From positions 1 through 22,074 of the forward strand of contig JAUUSE010000030.1 in NCBI GenBank assembly GCA_030842085.1: DNA of 22,074 nt. The letters run 5' to 3'. A program made the position numbers and the translations under genes. Origin of the DNA: Timburyella sp030842085. GTDB taxonomy: Bacteria; Bacillota; Clostridia; Oscillospirales; Acutalibacteraceae. Below the pieces are notes generated by a model. That model saw nothing but the letters and a program-made list of their open reading frames with translations. It did not search any database and was not told where the DNA came from. Positions 14,318 to 22,074 of the stretch are shown piece after piece. Position 1 is the first letter of the stretch. Every line of letters starts with the position of its first letter.

Positions 14318-14776
14318 TTATTCTGGATATTTAAGGTCGTTAATATCCCAATTTTTCACAATGCTGTAATACTTGGCCGCTTCGTCCTTTGCCTTTTCAA
14401 GATTATGCTCTCGGTAATTCCCGCACTCCTTTTCAGTGGCGCCCGGAATTTCGCCGCTGTAATCAGCTATAAATTTTACCGTCTCCTTAACAAGCTCTAT
14501 AACCTCGCTCTCGCTCATTTTGCTGACTATGAAATAAAAGCCCGTTCGGCAGCCCATGGGGCCAAAATATATTATTTTGTCTGTATACTCCGAATTGCGA
14601 ACATATGTCGCAAAAAGATGCTCTATTGTGTGTATAGCATCATAGTCCATATAGTTGCCGCTGTTCGGAAGACGTGTGCGCAAATCATATGTCACTGTAT
14701 CTCCGTCAGTACGTGATATGTATATTCCCGGCGTCAGCTTTGTATGGTCTATCTCAAAGCTCTTTATTCTCTTCAT
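14318..14776 (-). CDS. luxS: S-ribosylhomocysteine lyase
   Basis: A 152-residue metalloenzyme that splits S-ribosylhomocysteine into homocysteine and the autoinducer-2 precursor DPD, part of the activated-methyl cycle. The metal ligands are H49 and H53 in HTIEHLFAT and C118 in the ECGNY motif. E52 and C76 (GPMGCRTGF) are the catalytic pair. All expected residues are present and the length is standard. ATG at 14774-14776 with AAGGGGAG 7 nt upstream. The gene lies 75 nt after a phospholipase C-like gene, and a TATAAT is present in that gap. No MTA/SAH nucleosidase is in the window. metK lies about 2 kb away on the same strand. Confidence 0.97.
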   Translation of the reverse strand: MKRIKSFEIDHTKLTPGIYISRTDGDTVTYDLRTRLPNSGNYMDYDAIHTIEHLFATYVRNSEYTDKIIYFGPMGCRTGFYFIVSKMSESEVIELVKETVKFIADYSGEIPGATEKECGNYREHNLEKAKDEAAKYYSIVKNWDINDLKYPE

Positions 14777-14808
14777 CTATGTCTCCCCTTTTTAATATGT
14801 TTCTCACA

Positions 14809-14814
14809 ATTATA
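14809..14814 (-). promoter_or_regulatory. Possible -10 element of luxS
   Basis: TATAAT on the minus strand lies 33 bp before the luxS ATG. No convincing -35 is present, so luxS may instead, or also, be read from the upstream genes. Confidence 0.35.
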
Positions 14815-14850
14815 AAACGACGCGCCGCAATATGCAGCCATAAAATTATA

Positions 14851-15777
14851 TCATTGCTCCGGCTCTGCCGCTATGCCTCGGTTAAAGGTAATATTTTCGG
14901 TTATGCTGCCGTCAAAGCTGCCGTCTTTATACTCAATAAACTTTAATATAAGATTTACAGCGTCGCTGACAGCTTTGTCAAACACCTCATAAAAATTATC
15001 ATTATATGAGCCGCCCGCTTTATCAAACGGATTTTTCCAGCTCTCTTTTGATAAGTTCATGTAGTCCATCATTCCGTCGCTCTCCTCCCCCTCTATGAGC
15101 GACGAGAGGGCGGGCCCGGTATGCAGGATTTTCTCCAGCTTAAGCACAAGCCTCTTTTTTACTCCGTGGTCAATCATTGTTTTTGTATTGCGGTGCATGT
15201 CGTAAAAAGCCTGCTCTATTTTTTCTGTTTTAACATGCAGGTTGGGCAAAATCTTTTGCAGCGCGGCATTCAGCAACTCAGCCTGACGTTTTACAACATT
15301 TTTGTCCGGGCAAAGAAACGTATCTATATTTATCTCTGCAGGACGCAGTGATTTTGCTTCTTTAAGTATTATAACGTCTATATTATGCTCTATAAGATTA
15401 TGTATATAGGAATGATTATATTTTATCTTTTCCTTTTCGGCATACTTCTCCTGCATTGCATATACATACGGGTGCGCCGTCCTGTCGAGCGCGTAGTGGC
15501 ATAAAAATCCATATGCATATGATACCGCATCACTGTAATTATTTCGGCAAAGCTCAGCCATTGTGCGGATTAGCTTTTCAGGTCCGGATTTGTGAAGTAC
15601 AGAGCCTACCCGTCTTAAGCTCTTGCCAAGCTGATACGGCATTGCCCTGTGAAAGTACATAATATCAGGTCCCTGCGCACCCCACAGCACCATTTTTACA
15701 TCTGTGTTTATCCCACGCTCCCTCAGCGCCTTTATCACTGCCTCGGCGTGGATATAATGAGTCATTGCGGCTGGCAA
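14851..15777 (-). CDS. Zinc-dependent phospholipase C-like protein (PF00882 type)
   Basis: A 308-residue protein with an all-helical zinc phospholipase C/S1-P1 nuclease-like core. Visible landmarks are THYIHA (6-11), WGAQGPDIMYFHRAMP (32-47), an early His61/62 region, FLCHYALDRTAHPYVYA (91-107) and HSYIHNLIEHNID (122-134). These supply the His/Asp/Glu residues typical of the tri-zinc site. There is no signal peptide, as is common in the Clostridia homologues. The true substrate is unknown, and most members are annotated only by fold. The TTG at 15775-15777 was chosen because GGAGG lies 7 nt upstream; the ATG four codons later would be too far. It follows the HAD gene by 22 nt, so the two are probably cotranscribed. 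Confidence 0.82.
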   Translation of the reverse strand: MPAAMTHYIHAEAVIKALRERGINTDVKMVLWGAQGPDIMYFHRAMPYQLGKSLRRVGSVLHKSGPEKLIRTMAELCRNNYSDAVSYAYGFLCHYALDRTAHPYVYAMQEKYAEKEKIKYNHSYIHNLIEHNIDVIILKEAKSLRPAEINIDTFLCPDKNVVKRQAELLNAALQKILPNLHVKTEKIEQAFYDMHRNTKTMIDHGVKKRLVLKLEKILHTGPALSSLIEGEESDGMMDYMNLSKESWKNPFDKAGGSYNDNFYEVFDKAVSDAVNLILKFIEYKDGSFDGSITENITFNRGIAAEPEQ

Positions 15778-15799
15778 AGTCTTACCTCCAAATAAAATA

Positions 15800-16612
15800 T
15801 TACAGAGCGTATATTTCCTTGAGTATATCTGTTATCTCGGCCAAAGAGGCGCATATCGCATCAGGATGATAATTTCCCTTTTTAACGTCTTCTTCACTGC
15901 TTTCACCCGTCAGTACGAGTATGGAATGTGCAGATGTTCCGTTGGCTATGGCTATATCGGTATAAAGCCTGTCGCCTATAAAAGTTATGCTTTCCTCTTT
16001 AAAGCCGGTGCGCTGCTTGACATATTCCAAAGTATGACGCGACGGCTTGCCGAAAAACTCCGGCATTACTCCTGTCGATTTTTCTATAAGCGCCGCCATA
16101 GAGCCGCAGTCAGGTATAAATCCGCCGTCCGTCGGACAGTTTAGGTCGGGGTTAACGCCGAGTATCGGCTTGCCGGCCCTGACTATGTCGCAGGCAATAC
16201 ACAGCTTTTCATATGTAAGCGTAGTGTCAAAGCCCAATACCGCCATATCGGCCTCGCGGCTGTCAAGCACCGTTATTCCTGCCGTCTTAAAGTCGTCTAC
16301 CAGATATTTCGTGCCCACGATATACACGCTTTTCCCTGCGTAGTTTTTTAGCATGTACTGAATTATTACCTGATTTGAAATGAGCATCTTATCAGGCGTT
16401 ACACTAATATTCATATTGCTGAGCTTGTTTATATATGCCTCTGCGTTTTTTGATGAATTATTGGTATAAAATACATAGGTTTTTCCGCAGCGCTCGACGG
16501 TGCTTAAAAACTCTTTAGTGAAATCGAACAGTCTGTCGCCTAAATATATAGTTCCATCCATATCAAGGACAAAACACTCTGTACCTTTTATTATATCATT
16601 TTTTGTCGGCAA
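15800..16612 (-). CDS. HAD superfamily IIA phosphatase (NagD/AraL-like)
   Basis: A soluble phosphatase of 270 residues from the chosen start. Numbered from there, HAD motif I is LDMDGT with nucleophile D17 and acid D19. Motif II is T50 in YTNNSS, motif III K189 in GKPS, and motif IV D214/D219 in GDRLYTDI. An inserted C2-type cap lies between motifs II and III. This architecture acts on small phosphorylated compounds (sugar phosphates, 4-nitrophenyl phosphate), but the natural substrate cannot be read. The frame is open to a TTG at 16621, but that codon directly abuts the GAGGGAG ribosome site. The TTG at 16610-16612 has a proper 9-nt spacing and is preferred. It lies 22 nt upstream of the phospholipase C-like gene. 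Confidence 0.9.
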   Translation of the reverse strand: MPTKNDIIKGTECFVLDMDGTIYLGDRLFDFTKEFLSTVERCGKTYVFYTNNSSKNAEAYINKLSNMNISVTPDKMLISNQVIIQYMLKNYAGKSVYIVGTKYLVDDFKTAGITVLDSREADMAVLGFDTTLTYEKLCIACDIVRAGKPILGVNPDLNCPTDGGFIPDCGSMAALIEKSTGVMPEFFGKPSRHTLEYVKQRTGFKEESITFIGDRLYTDIAIANGTSAHSILVLTGESSEEDVKKGNYHPDAICASLAEITDILKEIYAL

Positions 16613-16759
16613 TTTGAACAACTCCCTCTAACTTCCAACTTTTTATTTACTGTCTATGTTATTTTCTATAAAAGCCATGCCGGCCATTTTGACAAAGCCT
16701 AAAATTTAATCTCAAATTAAAAGCGCATGCAAAAATACCGCATTTTATAAAATAAGATT

Positions 16760-16788
16760 AAAAAGGCTTGCCGGTGAAATCAGCCGGC
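16760..16788 (-). terminator. Possible terminator of metK
   Basis: GCCGG (16770-16774) pairs with CCGGC (16784-16788) across 9 nt. On the minus strand the stem is followed by AAGCCTTTTTAAT. The stem is short and the position, about 115 nt after the metK stop, is rather far. The rest of 16622-16902 holds nothing else I can support. Confidence 0.45.
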
Positions 16789-16902
16789 TTAGTTAAGGCT
16801 CTATATGCGGCAAAAATCATCAGCAAGCCAAATTTTATAAATTTTTATCTGATATATTACACTCTTTTCAGCCGTAGGGCGGCTTGTATTTCTACATCAG
16901 AA

Positions 16903-18084
16903 TTATAGCCCGAGTTCTCTTTTTATATCATCAACCCGGTCGAGACGCTCCCATGTAAATTCTTCACAGTCGCGGCCAAAGTGACCGTAGTTAGACGTCT
17001 TGCGGTATATCGGCCGGCGTAAATCAAGATTTTTTATTATTGCTGCCGGACGTAAATCAAACAGCTTTTTCACCATGTCGCTGAGCTTTTCATCGCCGAC
17101 AACTCCCGTCCCGAATGTATCCACATTTACAGATACCGGGTTGGCAACGCCTATTGCATATGCAAGCTGTATTTCGCATCTCTCAGCCGCGCCGGCCGCC
17201 ACTATATTCTTCGCAATATGGCGCGCGGCATATGCTGCTGAGCGGTCGACCTTTGTCGGGTCCTTGCCGGAGAATGCACCGCCGCCATGCCTTGCATATC
17301 CGCCGTATGTATCTACTATTATCTTGCGGCCGGTAAGTCCAGTATCTCCCTTAGGGCCGCCGGTTACAAACCTACCGGTCGGATTTACAAATATTTTTGT
17401 ATCCTTATCCATAAGCTCGCTCGGTATAATAGGATTTATTACATTCTCTATTATGTCGCGGCGTATTGTCTCCAGCGAAGCGTCCTCATCATGCTGCGCA
17501 GATACTACAACTGCCTCTATGCGCACAGGACGGCCGTCCTCATACTCTACCGTCACCTGCGTCTTGCCGTCGGGGCGCAGATATTTCAGCGTGCCGTCGC
17601 GGCGGACCGCCGTGAGCCGCTCTGCCAACCTATGCGAAAGATGTATCGGCAGCGGCATATATGCACCCGTCTCATTGCAGGCGTAACCGAACATCATGCC
17701 CTGGTCTCCGGCGCCGTTTTCAAAGTCAGAGCCTGTCTCGCCTTCCTTGGCCTCGAGAGATTTGTCAACACCCATTGCTATGTCCGGCGATTGCTCGTCT
17801 ATGGCCGTTACCACCGCACAGCTATTGCCGTCAAATCCTATGTCTGAGCTGTCGTAGCCAATATCCAGCACCACTTTGCGCACTATTTTTGGTATGTCTA
17901 CATAGCAGCTTGTCGATATTTCGCCCATTACGTTTATTATTCCCGTCGTGCAGAAAGTTTCACAGGCCACGCGCGCCGTCGGGTCTTTTGAAAGTATATC
18001 GTCCAAAATTGCATCCGATATCTGGTCGCACACTTTATCAGGATGCCCTTCAGTAACCGACTCTGATGTAAATAGCTTTCTCAC
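16903..18084 (-). CDS. metK: S-adenosylmethionine synthetase
   Basis: A 393-residue cytosolic enzyme making S-adenosylmethionine from methionine and ATP. The diagnostic motifs are FTSESVTEGHPDKVCDQISDA (5-25), GAGDQGMMFGYA (about 124-135), the P-loop-like GGGAFSGKDPTKVDRSAAY (about 267-285) and a C-terminal YGHFGR. Length is standard and no key motif is missing. The GTG at 18082-18084 is preceded by GGGAGG with 7 nt spacing. A SAM-I riboswitch and a terminator lie 160-290 nt upstream, so expression should fall when SAM is plentiful. metK provides the SAM whose by-product is handled by luxS about 2 kb downstream. Confidence 0.98.
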   Translation of the reverse strand: MRKLFTSESVTEGHPDKVCDQISDAILDDILSKDPTARVACETFCTTGIINVMGEISTSCYVDIPKIVRKVVLDIGYDSSDIGFDGNSCAVVTAIDEQSPDIAMGVDKSLEAKEGETGSDFENGAGDQGMMFGYACNETGAYMPLPIHLSHRLAERLTAVRRDGTLKYLRPDGKTQVTVEYEDGRPVRIEAVVVSAQHDEDASLETIRRDIIENVINPIIPSELMDKDTKIFVNPTGRFVTGGPKGDTGLTGRKIIVDTYGGYARHGGGAFSGKDPTKVDRSAAYAARHIAKNIVAAGAAERCEIQLAYAIGVANPVSVNVDTFGTGVVGDEKLSDMVKKLFDLRPAAIIKNLDLRRPIYRKTSNYGHFGRDCEEFTWERLDRVDDIKRELGL

Positions 18085-18243
18085 TTGAATTCCTCCCGTT
18101 AATTTATTTACACAAAACTTTGCAGAATAATGTTATGCAGCAATAAGCAAAGCAGATTTAATACAGCTCTCACAATCTTCCGGACTTTGCAGTTTTACTT
18201 TAATCCGCTTAAAATAAATTGTTTATCACAAAGCCGCTATAAC

Positions 18244-18271
18244 AAAAATCAGCCCGCTTAAACAGCGGGCT
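18244..18271 (-). terminator. Expression-platform terminator of the SAM-I riboswitch
   Basis: AGCCCGC and GCGGGCT (18251-18257 with 18265-18271) form a 7-bp stem with a 7-nt loop. On the minus strand GATTTTTG follows. It begins 9 nt after the aptamer's closing stem, as expected for a transcriptional OFF switch. Confidence 0.9.
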
Positions 18272-18280
18272 TTAAGCTTA

Positions 18281-18376
18281 CTTATCTCCCGGTTTAAACC
18301 GCAGGATGTAGCACCTTGCCATAAATGCAGGTTGCCGGACGTCACAGGGCCTGTTCCCTCAGTCACTCTTGATAAG
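18281..18376 (-). promoter_or_regulatory. SAM-I (S-box) riboswitch controlling metK
   Basis: On the minus strand the P1 strands CTTATC (18371-18376) and GATAAG (18281-18286) close a junction. The conserved core is in order: GAGGGA, GGCCC, GTGACG, CCGGCAACC and GGTGCTACATCC. This is the S-box pattern. SAM binding would stabilise P1 and leave the downstream terminator (18244-18271) free to form. About 160 nt of untranslated leader without recognised features separates the terminator from metK. Confidence 0.95.
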
Positions 18377-18465
18377 ATTATTTAATTTATAAATTGCTTT
18401 ACTTATTTTTATATTATGTATTCCACTTAAATTATGTGTATAACACAAAGCAGATAATTTAACAT

Positions 18466-18495
18466 CCATATACTTTGTATATGCTATTATAGCAT
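18466..18495. repeat. Two adjacent small palindromes downstream of ribU
   Basis: CATATAC-TTT-GTATATG is followed directly by TGCTAT-T-ATAGCA. They lie between the ribU stop and the SAM riboswitch. No U-run follows on the minus strand, so termination is doubtful. Confidence 0.4.
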
Positions 18496-18510
18496 TCATG
18501 CACAGCCATG

Positions 18511-19122
18511 TCAAACAGTTTTTGCCATATAATGCGCTATATTCCGCGTAGACCTTACAATGGCGTAATATATGGGATAAAAAGCTACTATAAGTATTCC
18601 AAACTTTATAAGATTAAACGGTACGCTTGCAAATATTACTATATTTACTACATTAGCAAAATCTACCGCGTTCCCCGCAAAGATATACAGATAAAGCGGC
18701 ATTAGTATAAAGTTTACAATGGCGCCGACGACCGCCATAAGCGGCACCGTTATTGCCGCAGATATGAAATATGGCTTTGCCTTTAAACCGTCCGATAAAT
18801 TGTGCTTTTTTCCAAAAATGCGATAAAAAGACATAAAGAAAAATATACACGCCACGCCCATAACTATATTAATAATTTGGCCCATGCCTAAGGAGTCCGA
18901 CTTTATTATATCTGCAATATTTGTGATTAATACCACCAAAATTCCCGATACCGGTCCGCCGACAAGCGCCGTTATTATTGCCGGCACCAGCGCAAAGCCC
19001 AGCTTAAACGACGGCGGAAACAGCATGATTTCCGGTATTAAAAACTGGATTGCTATTGACAGCGCCGACATTACCGCAACCGTTGTGAGCCTGTAAACAT
19101 TCATCTTTGATTTTGCTTTCAT
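18511..19122 (-). CDS. ribU: Riboflavin ECF transporter S component (RibU-like)
   Basis: A 203-residue substrate-binding membrane subunit of an energy-coupling-factor transporter, importing riboflavin with the shared EcfAA'T module, which is not in this window. It has about six hydrophobic helices (near 9-30, 38-62, 78-100, 113-140, 143-165 and 168-190). N-terminal KMNVYRLTTVAVMSALSIAI and the FPPSFKLGFALVPAIITALVGGP segment are typical of this S-component group. The specific call to riboflavin rests on the FMN riboswitch directly upstream, since sequence alone would allow another vitamin. ATG at 19120-19122 with GAGG 6 nt upstream. Confidence 0.9.
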   Translation of the reverse strand: MKAKSKMNVYRLTTVAVMSALSIAIQFLIPEIMLFPPSFKLGFALVPAIITALVGGPVSGILVVLITNIADIIKSDSLGMGQIINIVMGVACIFFFMSFYRIFGKKHNLSDGLKAKPYFISAAITVPLMAVVGAIVNFILMPLYLYIFAGNAVDFANVVNIVIFASVPFNLIKFGILIVAFYPIYYAIVRSTRNIAHYMAKTV

Positions 19123-19155
19123 AATTTACCTCTTTTCCGCTGCCTTTAGAGGTAC

Positions 19156-19187
19156 AAAAAAGGTCCTGTGATTATCACAGGACCTTT
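19156..19187 (-). terminator. Terminator of the FMN riboswitch
   Basis: A 12-bp perfect stem, AAAGGTCCTGTG (19159-19170) with CACAGGACCTTT (19176-19187), has a 5-nt loop. Six T follow on the minus strand (19156-19161). It lies between the aptamer and ribU. Confidence 0.95.
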
Positions 19188-19217
19188 GACACCTATCTGC
19201 ACTTTTGCATAGACGCC

Positions 19218-19341
19218 TCTTCTTTCATCCGGACTTTACCGTCGGCTCCGGAATCGCACCGGTATCATGCTTTACGCTCGCGGGCTTGTCGGAATATATC
19301 CGCATTACCGCCGGTGGGGACTTTCACCCCGCCCTGAAGAC
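19218..19341 (-). promoter_or_regulatory. FMN riboswitch (RFN element) controlling ribU
   Basis: Minus-strand core elements in order: TCTTCAGGGCGGGGTGAAA, GTCCCCACCGGCGGTAAT, AGCCCGCGAGC, GATTCCGGAGCCGACGGT and AGTCCGGATGAAAGAAGA. P1 is closed by TCTTC with GAAGA. This is a complete RFN element. FMN binding should favour the downstream terminator and shut off riboflavin uptake. Confidence 0.97.
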
Positions 19342-19360
19342 AGCTATTTACTTCCCTTTT

Positions 19361-19389
19361 ATTATATTCCAGATATAACATTCTGTCAA
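19361..19389 (-). promoter_or_regulatory. Consensus promoter of the FMN riboswitch-ribU unit
   Basis: Perfect TTGACA (19384-19389) and perfect TATAAT (19361-19366) on the minus strand with a 17-bp spacer. The start point near 19354 is about 13 nt before the aptamer. From 19390 to 19604 I see no gene and no clear terminator for hydA. Confidence 0.92.
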
Positions 19390-19604
19390 TATGACGCAAA
19401 TATTTTTCTATGTAAAGCTAATATGCTTGACGCATCGTAAAAGATATACACATGCATGGAATTAACAAGCGCAGCTGATGCTTTTACATCTCTATCAGGT
19501 TTAACAGATGCAAAATCCGCACCAGAGTTTTACACATGTATATTTCAGCAGCTCATATGCGCAAATCCGCTTAATACTCGCTGGCAAAACCCATAAAGAA
19601 ATAT

Positions 19605-21308
19605 TTATTTGTTTTTGCCGGCGGTATAGTCGACATGCAGCAGCTCGTGCGTACGGCCTTCGAGTATGCCGTTATACAGCATTGTCATAAGTGGGTTGTC
19701 ATCCGAGCTCTTCATATTGCACATCTTGTCGGCAGAGTAAAGGCCCTTGCCCCTCTTCTCCTTAACATCAGAAGTGCTTGAGAAAGGCTGACCAGCGCCG
19801 TTTATGCAGCCGCCGGGACACGCCATAACTTCGACAAAGTCAAAGTGCTCGCCCGCTTTAATGCGCTGTATGAGATTGTCGGCATTCTTAAGTCCGCTTA
19901 CTATGCCTATGCGAACGTCTCTTCCGCCGTATTTTATCGTCGTTTCCTTTACGCCGTCAAGGCCCCTTACGCCCTGATATGCTATAGACCTTATAGCCGT
20001 GCTCGACTTGTCGTCGGATATGCGGCGGAGCACCGCCTCGGTTACACCGCCCGTTACACCAAAGATAACGCCGGCGCCCGTCATCATGCCGAACGGCATG
20101 TCTACCGCTTCCGGCTCAAGCTCTCTGAACAGCACGCCTGACTCTTTTATCATGCGTATAAATTCCTGCGTCGTTATTACCGCGTCGACATTGGGCATGC
20201 CCTTTGTCTTAAACTCGTCGCGCGCCGCCTCAAACTTTTTCGCAGTACACGGCATTACCGCCACGTGGAAATGCTTTTGCGAATATGTCTTGGCGTTTTC
20301 CTTTATAACGGATGCAAACATCTGCATCGGCGAGCGTGATGTTGAAACAAACGGAAGCAGCTCTGGGTATTTTTTCTCACAGTACTGAACCCATGCCGGG
20401 CAGCAGGATGTAAACAGCGGCATATCGCTGTTGAGATTTTTGTCAAGCTTCTCTATAAGCTCCGCCGACTCCTCCATTACCGTAAGGTCGGCACCGGTGG
20501 AGGTATCATACACCTCGTCAAAGCCCATACGATGCAGCGCTGCAACAATCCGGCCGATATAGTTTTCGCCGTCTTTCATGCGCAGCTCTTTGCTCATCGC
20601 TACGCGAACCGCCGGAGCTATCTGCACGGATACACGCACGTTCTCATCATCCAACGCATCCCATACGCGGCGTATATCGTTTTTAACGACTATAGCGCCC
20701 GTCGGGCAGACCGCCGCACACTGGCCACAGCCAACGCAGGGTGATTCCGACAGCGGCTTGTCGAAAGCCGTGCTTATCGTCATTTTAGAGCCGCGGTGCG
20801 CAAAATCTATTGCGCCGACGTTCTGTATCTCGTTGCACATGCGGACGCAGTCGCCGCAGAGAATGCACTTGTGCGCGTCGCGGGTTATGCAAACTGATGA
20901 ATTATCTATTTGCGGCTCGGCCGCTGTATTCGGGAAGCGTACGCCCTCTATATTAAAGCGCATGGCCAAATCCTGAAGCTTGCATTGGCCATTGTTGTCG
21001 CAGGTTGTACAGTCGCGGCAGTGATTGGCGAGCAGAAGCTCAAGTATATTCTTGCGGTATTTGCGCAGACGCTCGGTATTGGTTTTTATCTTCATACCGG
21101 CCTTTGGCGGAGTAGAGCAGGCAGCATCAAGGCCTCCCCATTCGTTTTCCACCATGCACATACGGCAGGCGCCGTATACCGATAAATCGGTATGATAGCA
21201 GAATGTGGGCATTTTTATGCCAACCTTGCGTATAAGCTCAAGCAGGTTTTTCTCGCCGTTTATTTCTACTGGTACTCCGTCTATTGTCATAAATTCCTTT
21301 TTTTCCAT
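19605..21308 (-). CDS. hydA: [FeFe]-hydrogenase catalytic subunit
   Basis: A 567-residue iron-sulfur enzyme interconverting H2 with protons and electrons. From the N-terminus: a [2Fe-2S] ferredoxin-like domain (C37, C48, C51, C64), a His/Cys [4Fe-4S] site (HCRDCTTCDNNGQC, 96-109), two [4Fe-4S] motifs (C148-C158 and C191-C201), then the H-cluster domain. That domain has TSCCPAW (300-306; C302/C303), MPCTAKKFE (352-360) and MACPGGCINGAGQP (495-508). All H-cluster ligands and the proton-relay Cys are present. It lacks the extra C-terminal [2Fe-2S] domain found in some longer homologues. It lies 3 nt after a HydB/NuoF-type gene, so it is likely the HydA of an NAD-dependent, possibly electron-bifurcating complex in the cytoplasm. 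ATG with AAAGGAG about 9 nt upstream. Confidence 0.96.
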   Translation of the reverse strand: MEKKEFMTIDGVPVEINGEKNLLELIRKVGIKMPTFCYHTDLSVYGACRMCMVENEWGGLDAACSTPPKAGMKIKTNTERLRKYRKNILELLLANHCRDCTTCDNNGQCKLQDLAMRFNIEGVRFPNTAAEPQIDNSSVCITRDAHKCILCGDCVRMCNEIQNVGAIDFAHRGSKMTISTAFDKPLSESPCVGCGQCAAVCPTGAIVVKNDIRRVWDALDDENVRVSVQIAPAVRVAMSKELRMKDGENYIGRIVAALHRMGFDEVYDTSTGADLTVMEESAELIEKLDKNLNSDMPLFTSCCPAWVQYCEKKYPELLPFVSTSRSPMQMFASVIKENAKTYSQKHFHVAVMPCTAKKFEAARDEFKTKGMPNVDAVITTQEFIRMIKESGVLFRELEPEAVDMPFGMMTGAGVIFGVTGGVTEAVLRRISDDKSSTAIRSIAYQGVRGLDGVKETTIKYGGRDVRIGIVSGLKNADNLIQRIKAGEHFDFVEVMACPGGCINGAGQPFSSTSDVKEKRGKGLYSADKMCNMKSSDDNPLMTMLYNGILEGRTHELLHVDYTAGKNK

Positions 21309-21311
21309 TAA

Positions 21312-22074
21312 CTAATTCTCCTTTATCGCGTGGAAAGCGCACGATTCCAAGCATGCGCCGCATTTTATGCATTTAGACTGGTCAATTACAAACGGCTCTT
21401 TTATCTTGCCGCTTATTGCGCCGACAGGACATATGCGTGAGCACTTTGAGCAGCCCTTGCACAGTTCCGGCACAATCTCTATTCTCTTAAGCTTCTGGCA
21501 GTTGCCGGCCGGGCAGCGCTTGTCGTATATGTGCGCCTCGTACTCGTCTCTGAAGCTCTTTATGGTGCTGACGACCGGGAATGCCGCCGTCTTGCCCAAT
21601 CCGCACAGTGCCGTCGCCGATATGGTGTCCGCCAGCTCAAGCAGCAAATCTATATCGCCGTCTTCGCCCTTGCCGTCGACTATGCGCTCGAGTATTTCAA
21701 GCATGCGCTTTGTACCCTCGCGGCACGGCACGCACTTGCCACAGGATTCATTCTGCGTAAAGTTCATGAAAAAGCGCGCGACCTCTACCATGCAGGTCTT
21801 GTCGTCCATTACCACAAGGCCGCCGGAGCCTATCATAGCGCCGGCCTTTTTGAGAGAGTCAAAGTCAAGCGGCAAGTCAAGATGCTCTTTAGTCAGACAT
21901 CCGCCGGACGGGCCGCCTATCTGCACGGCCTTGAACTCTCCGCCGCCGCGCATGCCGCCACCGATGTCGAATATAACCTCGCGCAGAGTTGTGCCCATCG
22001 GCACCTCTATAAGTCCGGTGTTTTCTATATTTCCCGTAAGCGCAAAAGCTTTCGTGCCCGGGCTGTTTTCAGGT
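21312..22074 (-). CDS. hydB: NAD-binding hydrogenase subunit, NuoF/HydB-type (5' end outside the window)
   Basis: The 3' part (about 253 residues) of the flavin/NAD subunit that passes electrons between NAD(H) and the HydA Fe-S chain. The frame is open to the right edge; the upstream residues GTKAFALTGNIENTGLIEV are NuoF-like, so the gene starts outside. Visible features are the MPMGTTLREVIFDIGGG segment, the [4Fe-4S] motif ESCGKCVPCREGTKR, and the LCGLGKTAAFPVVSTI/KRCPAG region. A C-terminal 2x[4Fe-4S] ferredoxin domain follows (CKGCSKCSRICP and CIKCGACLESC). That added ferredoxin tail separates HydB-type proteins from plain NuoF. Its stop is 3 nt before hydA, and the hydA ribosome site lies within its end, which suggests coupling. 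Confidence 0.95.
   Translation of the reverse strand, partial: PENSPGTKAFALTGNIENTGLIEVPMGTTLREVIFDIGGGMRGGGEFKAVQIGGPSGGCLTKEHLDLPLDFDSLKKAGAMIGSGGLVVMDDKTCMVEVARFFMNFTQNESCGKCVPCREGTKRMLEILERIVDGKGEDGDIDLLLELADTISATALCGLGKTAAFPVVSTIKSFRDEYEAHIYDKRCPAGNCQKLKRIEIVPELCKGCSKCSRICPVGAISGKIKEPFVIDQSKCIKCGACLESCAFHAIKEN

Noticed and set aside
17287..17847. Long plus-strand ORF (186 residues) and others antisense to metK
   Set aside because: It lies entirely within the well-supported metK frame and its translation is of low-complexity, Tyr/Arg-rich type; a shadow frame.
1..22074. CRISPR array or insertion sequence
   Set aside because: No regularly spaced short repeats and no transposase-like ORF or flanking terminal repeats were seen. 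The only long direct repeat is inside the endolysin gene.

Overview
The window looks like a chromosomal segment of an anaerobic Gram-positive bacterium of the class Clostridia. The evidence is an [FeFe]-hydrogenase operon of the NAD-linked, multi-subunit type, a class B sortase with a sorting-signal surface protein, an ECF-type riboflavin transporter under an FMN riboswitch, a SAM-I riboswitch before metK, strong AGGAGG-like ribosome sites, and frequent TTG/GTG starts. Genus cannot be assigned by eye. All family calls rest on motif recognition, because no database search was run.

Layout. 1-756 (minus): an OmpR/VanR-type response regulator, translationally coupled to a histidine kinase that runs off the left edge. 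1107-2890 (minus): a DedA membrane protein followed by a GT4 glycosyltransferase, in one operon with a consensus promoter at 3067-3095. 3379-8078 (plus): a cell-surface locus. A short leader ORF ends inside a terminator-like hairpin. It is followed by a 1124-residue beta-helix surface protein ending in an NPQTG sorting signal, and then by a class B sortase with its own promoter and terminator. 8217-9861 (minus): a holin plus amidase lysis cassette that looks like a prophage remnant, trailed by about 200 nt of strongly folded sequence. 10274-12270 (plus): rpsB-tsf, with a strong promoter, a leader of about 100 nt and an intercistronic hairpin.

12472-16788 (minus): an M23 endopeptidase whose promoter carries 11-bp-spaced TGTAAC-like hexamers resembling WalR boxes, then luxS, a zinc-dependent phospholipase C-like gene and a HAD-IIA phosphatase. 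16903-18376 (minus): metK under a SAM-I riboswitch. 18511-19389 (minus): a RibU-like S component under an FMN riboswitch, with a complete promoter and terminator. 19605-22074 (minus): hydA and the 3' part of hydB.

Functional themes. Much of the window concerns the cell envelope: lipid glycosylation, DedA, sortase and substrate, M23, and amidase/holin. The rest covers translation (rpsB-tsf), the SAM and activated-methyl cycle (metK, luxS), and flavin and redox supply (ribU, hydAB). The two features I consider most worth testing are the leader-ORF/attenuator in front of the surface protein and the WalR-like hexamer array at the M23 promoter.
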